From an uncultured Prevotella sp. (lineage in GTDB: Bacteria > Bacteroidota > Bacteroidia > Bacteroidales > Bacteroidaceae), in the NCBI GenBank assembly GCA_902497035.1, contig CABVDL010000015.1, positions 1-38,612 on the forward strand: DNA of 38,612 nucleotides. Direction: 5' to 3'. Both the position numbers and the translations under genes were made by a program. The notes below the pieces were generated by a model that saw only the letters and a program-made list of their open reading frames with translations, had not been told where the DNA came from and ran no database searches. Of the stretch, positions 15,431 to 22,726 are shown piece after piece. The first letter of the stretch is position 1. Every line of letters begins with the position of its first letter.

Positions 15431-16927
15431 TCATTGATGCCTGGCGAGACGCAGTTTGTGGTCGATGCACGACGGCAGCTCCTCCGCGTAGTGGGTGACC
15501 ATGATGAGCGTTTTGTTGCGACGTTGCATGAAAGTGTCGATGACATCCTTTACAAGGCGGCGGTTGCGGTCGTCGAGTCCGTGGAGCGGCTCATCGAGAA
15601 TGATGAGCTCAGGGTCCTTGACGAAGGCGCGGGCCAACAGCACCAGCCGCTGCTCGCCGCTTGAGAGCTTGAGGAAGGTGGTGGCTTCCTTGTCCTTTAA
15701 TCCGAAGATGCCGAGCCAGAAACGGCAGGCCCTAAGCTCCTCGTCGGTGGGCTTGACAAAGAGTCCGACGCTGTCTTTCAGTCCGCTGGCCACGATGCGC
15801 AGGGCCGGAATGTCGCGCTGGTAGGCGCGGTGCATCTCGGGTGAGACGTAGCCGATGTGGCGCTTGATGTCCCAGATGCTCTCTCCTGTGCCGCGCGGCA
15901 TGTCGAAGAGCGTGATGTCGCAGGCGTAGCTCTGCGGATTGTCGGCGCAGATGAGACTGAGCAGCGTTGACTTTCCGGCGCCGTTTTGCCCGCTCAGGGC
16001 CCACCGCTCGCCGTTGCGCACCACCCAGTCGAGGTCTTTGAGTATGGTGCGGCTGCCGTATCTGATGGAGACTTTGTTGAGGCGTGCCACCTCGCGCGCG
16101 TTGTATTGGCTGTGGTTGTAGGGCAGGCCCACGATGGCGTCGCGCGCGGCCTGGCCGAGGACGTGGGCGGGCAGGCCGGGGCGGCTGGCCATGTAGTCGG
16201 CCAGCGTTTGCTTCGGTCGCACGGTCATGTAGTCCACTTCGACCACGTGGGTGATGAAAGGTGGAATGTCGTCGGTCTTGGAAAGTATGAGGATGAGTTG
16301 CAGCCGTCCCTCCTTTGCTATGCTGCCCAGTAGCTCGCGGAGCTGCTGCCGGGTATCGGCGTCAAGCCCGATGAACGGATTGTCCATTATCAGCACGCGG
16401 GGCTGCGCGAGCAGTGTCTCAGTGAGCTTGAGCTTGCGCAGCTCGCCGCTGGAGAGCAGAATGACAGGCTTGTCGAGTAGCGGCTCCATGTTGAAGAGCC
16501 GGTATAGATGGTCGCGCTGGCGGCTGAGGAGGTCAGGCTCGGTGCCTTCCGTCCTGAGGGCGAGGTCGTAGGCCTCCTGCAACTTCCTGCCGACGGTGGG
16601 CGTGCTGTCGTCTATCTCCATCTGGTTCCAGCGTTGCTGCAGGTAATACGTGCGGTCGTTGTCGCCCCCGTAGGCGTCGCGGAAGGTGATGTATTTGATG
16701 TTGTCGGCCACCATGGCCCTCTTGCTGGGCCTGAAATCGTACTCCGGGTCGCGCAGGAGCAGCGGATGTCGTCCCACGATGATGTCGGCGAGCATCGTCT
16801 TTCCGCCTCCGTTGGGCCCCACGATGGCAATCTGCTCGCCGTCGAGCGTGGTGAAGTTGACCGGCTCTGCCATGCGCCAGGCGGGCATGCGCGCCACGCC
16901 TGCCTCAATGTTGATGATTTTCTGCAT
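15431..16927 (-). CDS. Duplicated ABC ATPase, ModF-like, no membrane domain
   Basis: The 498-residue protein holds two ATPase domains. The first has Walker A GPNGGGKT (about 38-45), signature LSSGELRKLKL and Walker B VLIMDNPFIGLD, with Asn where the catalytic Glu normally sits; its switch region reads LSKTDDIP without the usual His. The second is canonical: GQNGAGKST, LSSGEQRLVLL, IILDEPLHGLD and MVTHYAEE. It has no transmembrane segments, and no permease or substrate-binding partner is nearby. It resembles ModF/PhrA-type soluble double ATPases, but a molybdenum role is not supported by context. Its start overlaps the end of ruvC by 23 bases, suggesting translational coupling. Confidence 0.85.
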   Translation of the reverse strand: MQKIINIEAGVARMPAWRMAEPVNFTTLDGEQIAIVGPNGGGKTMLADIIVGRHPLLLRDPEYDFRPSKRAMVADNIKYITFRDAYGGDNDRTYYLQQRWNQMEIDDSTPTVGRKLQEAYDLALRTEGTEPDLLSRQRDHLYRLFNMEPLLDKPVILLSSGELRKLKLTETLLAQPRVLIMDNPFIGLDADTRQQLRELLGSIAKEGRLQLILILSKTDDIPPFITHVVEVDYMTVRPKQTLADYMASRPGLPAHVLGQAARDAIVGLPYNHSQYNAREVARLNKVSIRYGSRTILKDLDWVVRNGERWALSGQNGAGKSTLLSLICADNPQSYACDITLFDMPRGTGESIWDIKRHIGYVSPEMHRAYQRDIPALRIVASGLKDSVGLFVKPTDEELRACRFWLGIFGLKDKEATTFLKLSSGEQRLVLLARAFVKDPELIILDEPLHGLDDRNRRLVKDVIDTFMQRRNKTLIMVTHYAEELPSCIDHKLRLARHQ

Positions 16928-17495
16928 AGTCTGTCTTGCTTATCCTGTTGCTGTTTTTATTGACAAAGTCCTTCCATGAGCCGTAGTGCTGGCCGCCGGT
17001 GTCGGGCTTGGAGAGCTGCAGAAAGTGGCAGTAGGCCGCTCCGAGGGCGTCGGTGGCATCCATAAACTTTGGCATGTCGTCGCTGCTGATGCGCAGCAGC
17101 CGCTGCAGCATGCCCGCAACCTGCTCCTTGGAAGCCTGCCCCTGTCCGGTGATGGCCATCTTTATCTTGAGCGGGGCGTATTCGTGGATGGGAATGCCGT
17201 GGTGGATGGCCGCCGCGATGGCTACGCCCTGCGCGCGGCCGAGCTTCAGCATCGACTGCACGTTCTTGCCGAAGAACGGGGCCTCGATGGCCATCTCGTC
17301 GGGCAGGAACTCGTCGATGATGCCCGTCACGCGCTCGAAGATGCGGCCGAGCTTGAGGTAGGGGTCGCGCAGCGGGCGCAGGTCGATGACGCCCATGGCC
17401 GTCATCTGCGCCTTGTTTCCCCTCACGCAGAGTATGCCGTAGCCCATGACGTTGGTTCCGGGGTCTATGCCGAGGATGATGCGTTCAGTCTCCAT
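16905..17495 (-). CDS. ruvC: Holliday junction endonuclease RuvC
   Basis: The product resolves Holliday junctions together with RuvAB. From ATG 17495 it has 196 residues and opens with METERIILGIDPGTNVMGYG, which carries the first catalytic Asp. AIEAPFFGKNVQSMLKLGRA supplies the Glu, and MDATDALGAAYCHF the C-terminal acidic residues. About 30 residues after the RNase H fold form a polar tail that overlaps the next gene. A TTG start at 17516 would add seven residues and overlap the previous gene. ATG 17495 is preferred because AGGAAG precedes it at good distance, one of the few plausible Shine-Dalgarno sequences here. Confidence 0.93.
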   Translation of the reverse strand: METERIILGIDPGTNVMGYGILCVRGNKAQMTAMGVIDLRPLRDPYLKLGRIFERVTGIIDEFLPDEMAIEAPFFGKNVQSMLKLGRAQGVAIAAAIHHGIPIHEYAPLKIKMAITGQGQASKEQVAGMLQRLLRISSDDMPKFMDATDALGAAYCHFLQLSKPDTGGQHYGSWKDFVNKNSNRISKTDYAENHQH

Positions 17496-17505
17496 GCGTT
17501 CTTCC

Positions 17506-18150
17506 TCAGCGGTCAAGGTAGGGGTTGGAAGCCAGCTCGTAGCCTATGGTAGTGCTTTCGCCGTGGCCCGGCAGCACCGTGGTGTCGTCGGGGAGCTGCG
17601 AGAGTATGCGCAGGCTTTGGATGATAAGAAACATGGAGCCGCCCTCGAAGTCGGTGCGCCCGATGCTGCCCCGGAAGAGCGTGTCGCCCGTGAACAGCAC
17701 CTTGCCGGCCTCGCTGTAGAGGCAGATGCCGCCTGGAGAATGGCCCGGAGTGGTGATTATCTTAAACGTGGTGTGGCCGAAACCGACGGTGTCGGCTGGC
17801 GTGAGGTAGCGGCCTGCCGGCACGAAGTCGGCTTGGGAAAGACGGAGTCCGAGCAACTGTTGCGCCTGCTCGGGCAAACGGCGCATGAGGTCCTCGTCGT
17901 CTCCGCTCACCTCAGGCCTCAGTCCCCAGGTGTCAAAGACGAAGCGGTCGCCGAGATGGTGGTCAACGTGGCCGTGGGTGGCGATGAGGCGTTTGGGCTG
18001 CAGCTTGTTGTCGTCGATGTACTTCTTGATGGCAGCACGCTCCTCCTCGTAGTAGGCGCCGCAGTCGATGATGGCGGCCTCGCGGGTGTCGTCGCTCACC
18101 ACATAGGTGTTCTCACGGATCATGTTGCATACAAAACGCTTTATTTCCAT
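17506..18150 (-). CDS. Metallo-beta-lactamase fold hydrolase, glyoxalase II-like
   Basis: The 214-residue protein has the zinc motif ATHGHVDHH (His59, His61, Asp63, His64). TTPGHSPGG, LFTGDTLFRGSIGRTDF and the final LPGHG supply the remaining metal ligands. It matches the small YcbL/GloB-like group of the family, which lacks the C-terminal substrate domain of true glyoxalase II. The reaction is thioester or ester hydrolysis by family, but the substrate is not clear. It lies 43 bases after rsmG and ends 10 bases before the ruvC ATG, so it is probably cotranscribed. No separate promoter is visible. Confidence 0.87.
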   Translation of the reverse strand: MEIKRFVCNMIRENTYVVSDDTREAAIIDCGAYYEEERAAIKKYIDDNKLQPKRLIATHGHVDHHLGDRFVFDTWGLRPEVSGDDEDLMRRLPEQAQQLLGLRLSQADFVPAGRYLTPADTVGFGHTTFKIITTPGHSPGGICLYSEAGKVLFTGDTLFRGSIGRTDFEGGSMFLIIQSLRILSQLPDDTTVLPGHGESTTIGYELASNPYLDR

Positions 18151-18193
18151 AAGATTTTTCTTTCCAATTCAATCTGTTAGACTAAGCAGTCGG

Positions 18194-18814
18194 TTACACC
18201 GGCAAGTAGATGATGGACTTGTCCTTGAACCATTCCTCATCAAAGTAGTTGCTCACGGGTGTGATGTCGATGAGCTTGTGGAACGGTTTAGTCTCTGCCT
18301 CAAGGTTGCCGCCTTTCAGGGTGATGATGCCGTTGGGCAGGGCGTTGTGCTGTTGCTTGCCGATGTTCTTACGTACAATCTTAACCATGTCGGGCAGCGG
18401 CATGACAGCGCGTGACACGATGAAGTCGTAGAGTCCCTTTTCTTCCTCGCCGCGCAGGTGCAGGGCATCGACGTTGGTCAGCCCGATGGCCTTGGCCACC
18501 TCGTTGACCACGTTGATTTTCTTCCCCGTACCGTCGATGAGACGGAACCGGCATTCCGGGAAAAGTATGGCCAGGGGAATGCCCGGGAAGCCGCCGCCCG
18601 TGCCAAAGTCAAGGATGCGCGTGCCTGGACGACAACGGATAAGCTTGGCGATAGCGAGCGAGTGAAGCACGTGATGCTCGTAGAGATTGTCGATGTCCTT
18701 GCGCGAAATCACGTTGATTTTGCTGTTCCAGTCGCGGTAAAGCGCGCCGAGGGCATCTATCTGTTGCTGCTGCTCCGCAGTGAGGTCGGGGAAATACTTT
18801 GTGATAATCTGCAT
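18194..18814 (-). CDS. rsmG: 16S rRNA m7G527 methyltransferase RsmG
   Basis: From ATG 18814 the product has 206 residues. It begins MQIITKYFPDLTAEQQQQI and contains WNSKINVISRKD, typical of RsmG. The SAM site is ILDFGTGGGFPGIPLAILFP, followed by RLIDGTGKKINVV and, near the middle, DFIVSRAV. By family it methylates N7 of G527 in 16S rRNA. An in-frame ATG at 18868 lies upstream of the -7 box (18836-18843) and cannot be used from that promoter, so ATG 18814 is the start. It heads the minus-strand run to nudC and is divergent from the cytochrome bd operon. Confidence 0.94.
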   Translation of the reverse strand: MQIITKYFPDLTAEQQQQIDALGALYRDWNSKINVISRKDIDNLYEHHVLHSLAIAKLIRCRPGTRILDFGTGGGFPGIPLAILFPECRFRLIDGTGKKINVVNEVAKAIGLTNVDALHLRGEEEKGLYDFIVSRAVMPLPDMVKIVRKNIGKQQHNALPNGIITLKGGNLEAETKPFHKLIDITPVSNYFDEEWFKDKSIIYLPV

Positions 18815-18835
18815 CGGATTAAATCTTTTATTTGG

Positions 18836-18868
18836 CAAAATTACAAAAAAATTATTGCCTAAATGCAA
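18836..18868 (-). promoter_or_regulatory. Promoter of rsmG
   Basis: TAATTTTG on the minus strand at 18836-18843 is preceded, 22 bases away, by TTG at 18866-18868. Transcription should start near 18830, giving a leader of about 16 bases. Confidence 0.65.
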
Positions 18869-18896
18869 TGATAAGTGAAATAATTTCCTAACTTTG
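18854..18896 (+). promoter_or_regulatory. Promoter and possible activator site of DUF4492-cydAB
   Basis: The -7 box TAACTTTG lies at 18889-18896 but no TTTG-like -33 element is found at the usual distance. Instead an inverted repeat ATTGC-N6-GCAAT occupies 18854-18869. Its centre is about 40.5 bases before the expected start near 18902, the position of class II CRP/FNR-type activator sites. The arms are only 5 bp, so the operator is tentative; the -7 box is firm. Confidence 0.55.
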
Positions 18897-18927
18897 CAAC
18901 ATCACTTGTAAACTAACACACCATCCG

Positions 18928-19149
18928 ATGAAGAAACAAAGCTTTGTGTACCGCGCTTTCCATCTCTATTATGACGGATTTCGCCAGATGACCCTCGGCC
19001 GGACGCTGTGGGCGGTGATACTCGTCAAGATGGCTGTTATCTTCCTTGTGCTGAAGTTGTTCTTTTTCCCAGACTACATCAAGACGCACAGCCAGAGGGG
19101 GCAGGAAAGCCGCTTTGTGTCGGAACAGGTGCTTAAGCGGGCTCCTTAA
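18928..19149 (+). CDS. DUF4492 small membrane protein preceding cydA
   Basis: The 73-residue product has an amphipathic N-terminus (MKKQSFVYRAFHLYYDGFRQ), one transmembrane helix (LWAVILVKMAVIFLVLKLFFF, about 27-47) and a basic C-terminal tail. I recognise it as DUF4492, which in Bacteroidota typically precedes cydA. It is the first gene of the unit, 48 bases before cydA. Known small subunits of bd oxidases (CydX, CydS, CydH/Y) are also single-helix proteins, so it may be an oxidase subunit or assembly factor; this is inference. It is about twice the length of CydX and shows no clear sequence similarity to it. Confidence 0.85.
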   Translation: MKKQSFVYRAFHLYYDGFRQMTLGRTLWAVILVKMAVIFLVLKLFFFPDYIKTHSQRGQESRFVSEQVLKRAP

Positions 19150-19197
19150 AGCAATGTAAATTATATTATAACGAAACAATCACAATATCAAATTAAT

Positions 19198-20745
19198 ATG
19201 AATGAACTTCTAACTATCACTGCATCGACTATCGACTGGTCGCGTGCGCAGTTTGCCCTGACAGCCATCTATCACTGGCTCTTCGTGCCGCTCACGCTGG
19301 GCCTGGCCTTGATTATGGGCATCGTTGAGACGTGCTATTACCGCACGCGCAAGCCCTTTTGGAAAGACGCGGCCCGCTACTGGCAACGACTCTTTGGCGT
19401 CAACTTTGCCATGGGTGTGGCTACGGGCATTATCCTCGAATTTGAGTTTGGCACCAACTGGAGCAACTATTCGTGGTTTGTCGGCGACGTATTCGGCGCG
19501 CCGCTTGCCATAGAGGGCATCGTGGCGTTTTTCATGGAGTCCACCTTCGTGGCCGTGATGTTCTTTGGATGGAAGAAGGTCTCGCCTGGCTTTCACCTTG
19601 CCTCTACGTGGCTCACGGGCATCGGTGCGACGATATCTGCCTGGTGGATACTGGTGGCCAACGCATGGATGCAGTACCCCATAGGGCAGACTTTCAATCC
19701 CGACACCATGCGTTTCGAGATGGACTCGTTTGCCGACGTGGCCCTCTCGCCTTATGCCATCGACAAGTTCTGCCACACGGTGACGTCGGCATGGGTCATC
19801 GGCGCCGTGTTCGTGGTGGCCGTGAGCTGCTGGTATCTGCTCAAGAAACGTGAGCAGCAGTTGGCTACGGAGAGTATTAAAATAGGAGCCGTCGTCGGTC
19901 TTTGCGCCTCGCTTTTGGCCGCTTTCACGGGTGACAACAGCGCGTATATGGTAGCGAAGACACAGCCGATGAAACTCGCCGCCATGGAGGCACTCTACAA
20001 AGGCGGCCCGTCGCAGAGCCTCACCGCGGTGGCATGGGTCAACCCCTTGAGCCAGCCCGACTACACCAATGAGGCCGAGCCGCCATTCCGCATTGCCGTT
20101 CCTAACATGCTCTCGCTGCTGGCCACCCATTCGCCTGACGGCTATGTGCCCGGCGTGAGCGACCTGCTCAACGGCTATACCAAGGATAACGGCGAGAAAG
20201 AACCCTCCGTGGAGGAGAAGATGAAGCGCGGGCGCCTGGCCATAGCCGCCCTGCAGGACTACCGTAACGGCAAGAAGGATGAGGCCACGCGCAGGACTCT
20301 GGCTGACAACATCAAGTATTTCGGCTATGGCTACGTGAAAGACAAGCATCAGGTGGTGCCGTTTATCCCCGTCAACTTCTGGGCTTTCCGCATCATGGTG
20401 GGCATGGGGTGCCTGTTCATCCTCTTCTTCCTTGTCGTGCTGTTCTTTGTCTATCGCAGGCAGACGCTCGACCGTCAGCGCTGGCTTCAGATTGCCGCCA
20501 TCGCGCTCTTGCCGCTGGCCTACATCGCCAGTGAGGCCGGATGGCTTGTCGCAGAGTTCGGACGCCAGCCCTGGACCATCCAGGACATGCTGCCCACGTG
20601 GGCTGCCGTGTCCGACCTTCAGTCGGGGTCCGTTGCCCTGACGTTCTTCATTTTCCTCTTCCTCTTCACGGCTATGCTTGCCGTGGAGATTAGTATCCTC
20701 TGCAAGCAGATAAAAAAAGGCAACATTCCCTCAACCGAACAATAA
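19198..20745 (+). CDS. cydA: Cytochrome bd ubiquinol/menaquinol oxidase subunit I
   Basis: CydA carries the haems and the quinol site of the high-affinity terminal oxidase in the inner membrane. Its 515 residues match the E. coli length. Haem ligands are visible: His26 in TAIYHWLFVPLTLGL, His193 in FCHTVTSAW and Met400 in FRIMVGMG. Glu106 and Glu114 (EGIVAFFMEST) line the proton path, KTQPMKLAAMEALYKG begins the Q loop, and GRQPW is at about 455-459. The Q loop (about 254-390) is long, like the E. coli type. It overlaps nothing and is followed 13 bases later by cydB. Confidence 0.97.
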   Translation: MNELLTITASTIDWSRAQFALTAIYHWLFVPLTLGLALIMGIVETCYYRTRKPFWKDAARYWQRLFGVNFAMGVATGIILEFEFGTNWSNYSWFVGDVFGAPLAIEGIVAFFMESTFVAVMFFGWKKVSPGFHLASTWLTGIGATISAWWILVANAWMQYPIGQTFNPDTMRFEMDSFADVALSPYAIDKFCHTVTSAWVIGAVFVVAVSCWYLLKKREQQLATESIKIGAVVGLCASLLAAFTGDNSAYMVAKTQPMKLAAMEALYKGGPSQSLTAVAWVNPLSQPDYTNEAEPPFRIAVPNMLSLLATHSPDGYVPGVSDLLNGYTKDNGEKEPSVEEKMKRGRLAIAALQDYRNGKKDEATRRTLADNIKYFGYGYVKDKHQVVPFIPVNFWAFRIMVGMGCLFILFFLVVLFFVYRRQTLDRQRWLQIAAIALLPLAYIASEAGWLVAEFGRQPWTIQDMLPTWAAVSDLQSGSVALTFFIFLFLFTAMLAVEISILCKQIKKGNIPSTEQ

Positions 20746-20758
20746 CTAAATTACGATT

Positions 20759-21901
20759 ATGAGCTATATCTTTTTGCAACAATACTGGTGGTTTGTGGTA
20801 AGCCTCCTGGGAGCCTTACTGGTGTTCCTGCTCTTTGTGCAGGGTGCCAATAGCATGATTTTCAGTCTGGGCGACACGCCCGACGAGCGCCGGCTGGTCA
20901 TCAACTCGACGGGGCGCAAGTGGGAAATAACCTTTACGACGCTGGTCACCTTCGGCGGCGCGTTCTTCGCCTCGTTCCCTTTGTTCTACAGCACGAGCTT
21001 CGGCGGGGCCTATTGGCTGTGGATGCTCATCCTGTTTTCCTTTGTGCTGCAGGCCGTGAGCTATGAGTTTCAAAACAAGTTGGGCAACTTCCTCGGCCCG
21101 AAAGTATTCCAGGTGTGCCTGGTCATCAATGGCATCGTGGGGCCACTGCTGCTTGGCGGCGCCGTGGCCACGTTCTTCGACGGCAGCAACTTCATCGTTG
21201 CCAAGAACAATATCACCGATAGCCTGCAGCCCGTCATAAGCCGATGGGCCAACGCCAGCAACGGCCTTGACGCGCTGCTCGACATCTGGAACCTGCTGCT
21301 TGGACTTGCCGTGTTCTGCCTGGCCCGTGTGCTGGGCGCGCTCTACGTGCTGAACAATGTTGACCACGAGGTGGTGCGGAAGCGTTGCCGCAGTCAGGTG
21401 CTGACCCATATCGGATGCTTTCTCATCCTTTTCCTTACGTTCTTCGTGCGCACGCTGCTGAAGGACGGCTTTGCCTATGACCCACAGACGGGGGTCATCT
21501 CGATGGAGCCCTACAAGTATCTGCACAACCTCATCCAGATGTGGCCGTTGCTGGTGACTTTCGTTCTTGGCGTGGCGCTGCTGCTTTACGGCGTAGTGAG
21601 GACGGTGATGAGCAAGACCTACATCAAGGGAATATGGCCGGCCGGCATCGGCGTGGTGATGGTGGTGCTTGTGCTCTTCCTCATCGCGGGATGGAATAAT
21701 ACGGCCTATTATCCCTCCAACGCCGACCTGCAAAGCTCATTGACCATCGTCAACAGCAGCAGTAGCCCCTTCACGCTTAACGTGATGTTCTACGTCTCGC
21801 TGCTGGTGCCGTTTGTTGTGGCCTACATCTGGTATGCCTGGCGGCAGATTGACCGCAATAAGCTGACACAGAAAGAGATAAAAGAAGATCACGCTTATTG
21901 A
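20759..21901 (+). CDS. cydB: Cytochrome bd oxidase subunit II
   Basis: The 380-residue membrane protein has about eight to nine hydrophobic helices. It begins SYIFLQQYWWFVVSLLGALLVFLLFVQGANSM, the usual CydB N-terminus with WW and the QGA turn. Conserved features include GRKWEITFTTLVTFGGAFFASFPLFYSTSF and FQNKLGNFLGPKVFQ. CydB pairs with CydA to form the oxidase and is needed for haem insertion. It is the last gene of the DUF4492-cydAB unit. No cydCD exporter genes are in the window. Confidence 0.95.
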   Translation: MSYIFLQQYWWFVVSLLGALLVFLLFVQGANSMIFSLGDTPDERRLVINSTGRKWEITFTTLVTFGGAFFASFPLFYSTSFGGAYWLWMLILFSFVLQAVSYEFQNKLGNFLGPKVFQVCLVINGIVGPLLLGGAVATFFDGSNFIVAKNNITDSLQPVISRWANASNGLDALLDIWNLLLGLAVFCLARVLGALYVLNNVDHEVVRKRCRSQVLTHIGCFLILFLTFFVRTLLKDGFAYDPQTGVISMEPYKYLHNLIQMWPLLVTFVLGVALLLYGVVRTVMSKTYIKGIWPAGIGVVMVVLVLFLIAGWNNTAYYPSNADLQSSLTIVNSSSSPFTLNVMFYVSLLVPFVVAYIWYAWRQIDRNKLTQKEIKEDHAY

Positions 21902-21913
21902 GCGCTCTTCCTT

Positions 21914-21992
21914 GGAAAGGGCTGATGTCACAATGGCTGCGACGGCCTCAGAGGCTGCCGTAGCCAGTGGGAGCCTTTCCCCATGAATTCAT
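21914..21992 (+). terminator. Structured region after cydB, possible terminator
   Basis: Nested pairs 21914-21920/21974-21980 (GGAAAGG/CCTTTCC), 21934-21938/21962-21966 (TGGCT/AGCCA) and 21942-21946/21957-21961 (ACGGC/GCCGT) form a long imperfect hairpin. The 10-bp palindrome ATGAATTCAT follows at 21983-21992. No T-tract is present, so termination is uncertain. Confidence 0.4.
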
Positions 21993-22014
21993 GCAACTGT
22001 CTCACAGTTTCTTC

Positions 22015-22043
22015 TTGATTATGCGATATTTGTCGTAACTTTG
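22015..22043 (+). promoter_or_regulatory. Promoter of the HAD-lipoprotein-cdd unit
   Basis: TTG at 22015-22017 and TAACTTTG at 22036-22043 are 18 bases apart. Transcription should start near 22049, about 17 bases before ATG 22066. Confidence 0.7.
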
Positions 22044-22065
22044 CACGAAAATCAACTCAAAGATT

Positions 22066-22689
22066 ATGTATAAGGCCGCATTATTTGATTTGGATGGCGT
22101 CATTTTTGACACCGAACCGCTGTACACGGAGTTTTGGGAACGTCAAGGGCAACAGTACAAACCCGACATTCCCGATTTCGCCCATCGCATCAAGGGCATG
22201 ACGCTGGTGCAAATCTACGACCAATATTACCCCGGTGAGACCGCTCTTCAGCAGCGCATCACCGCCGCGCTGAATGATTTTGAGGCTCACATGCCCTTCA
22301 ACTTTATTCCCGGCGCACACGAGTTCCTGCTCAAATTGCGGCAGAAAGGCATCAAGACGGCCGTGGTGACCAGCAGCAACCAAGCCAAGATGGCGCAGGT
22401 TTATAGGCAGCACCCCGATTTCAAGACGCTCTTCGACGCCATACTCACCAGCGAGGACTTCACCCGCAGTAAGCCCGACCCGGAATGCTATCTGACGGGA
22501 GCCCGGAGCCTGGGTGTGGTTCCCTCGGAGTGCCTGGCCTTTGAGGACAGCGTCAACGGCATGCGCAGTGTAAAGCGCGCGGGCATCTATCTTGTAGGAC
22601 TTGTCACGACAAATCCCAGGGATGTGGTGGAGAATTATGCCGACGAACTCATTGATGACTTCACGCAAGGAGTCAAGGCTATACAATAA
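22066..22689 (+). CDS. HAD-superfamily phosphatase, beta-phosphoglucomutase-like
   Basis: The 207-residue product has all four HAD motifs: FDLDGVIFDTEP (Asp8 nucleophile and Asp10 acid), VVTSSN (Ser/Thr near residue 105), KPDPECYL (Lys near 140) and AFEDSVNGMRSVKRAG (Asp near 163). An alpha-helical C1 cap lies at about 16-85. The KPDP and EDS motifs and cap type match the beta-phosphoglucomutase/phosphoglycolate phosphatase group, acting on small sugar or nucleotide phosphates; the substrate cannot be assigned. It heads a unit with the beta-helix lipoprotein (37 bases later) and cytidine deaminase, so nucleotide-phosphate hydrolysis is one possible role. Confidence 0.88.
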   Translation: MYKAALFDLDGVIFDTEPLYTEFWERQGQQYKPDIPDFAHRIKGMTLVQIYDQYYPGETALQQRITAALNDFEAHMPFNFIPGAHEFLLKLRQKGIKTAVVTSSNQAKMAQVYRQHPDFKTLFDAILTSEDFTRSKPDPECYLTGARSLGVVPSECLAFEDSVNGMRSVKRAGIYLVGLVTTNPRDVVENYADELIDDFTQGVKAIQ

Positions 22690-22726
22690 AATGCAGGGAA
22701 GGCCGTTATTCCATTAAATTAATGTT

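Noticed and set aside
19210..20349. 379-codon open frame antisense to cydA
   Set aside because: It mirrors cydA, which has all haem ligands; the antisense frame is rich in H, R, G and A with no recognisable domain, as expected of a GC-rich shadow frame.
20816..21733. 305-codon open frame antisense to cydB
   Set aside because: It is composed mainly of H, Q, E and R with no domain or promoter and lies wholly within a secure cydB.
22029..22036. TTTGTCGT upstream of the HAD gene as a -33 element
   Set aside because: It overlaps the -7 box of that promoter, so it cannot act as its -33; counted as coincidence.
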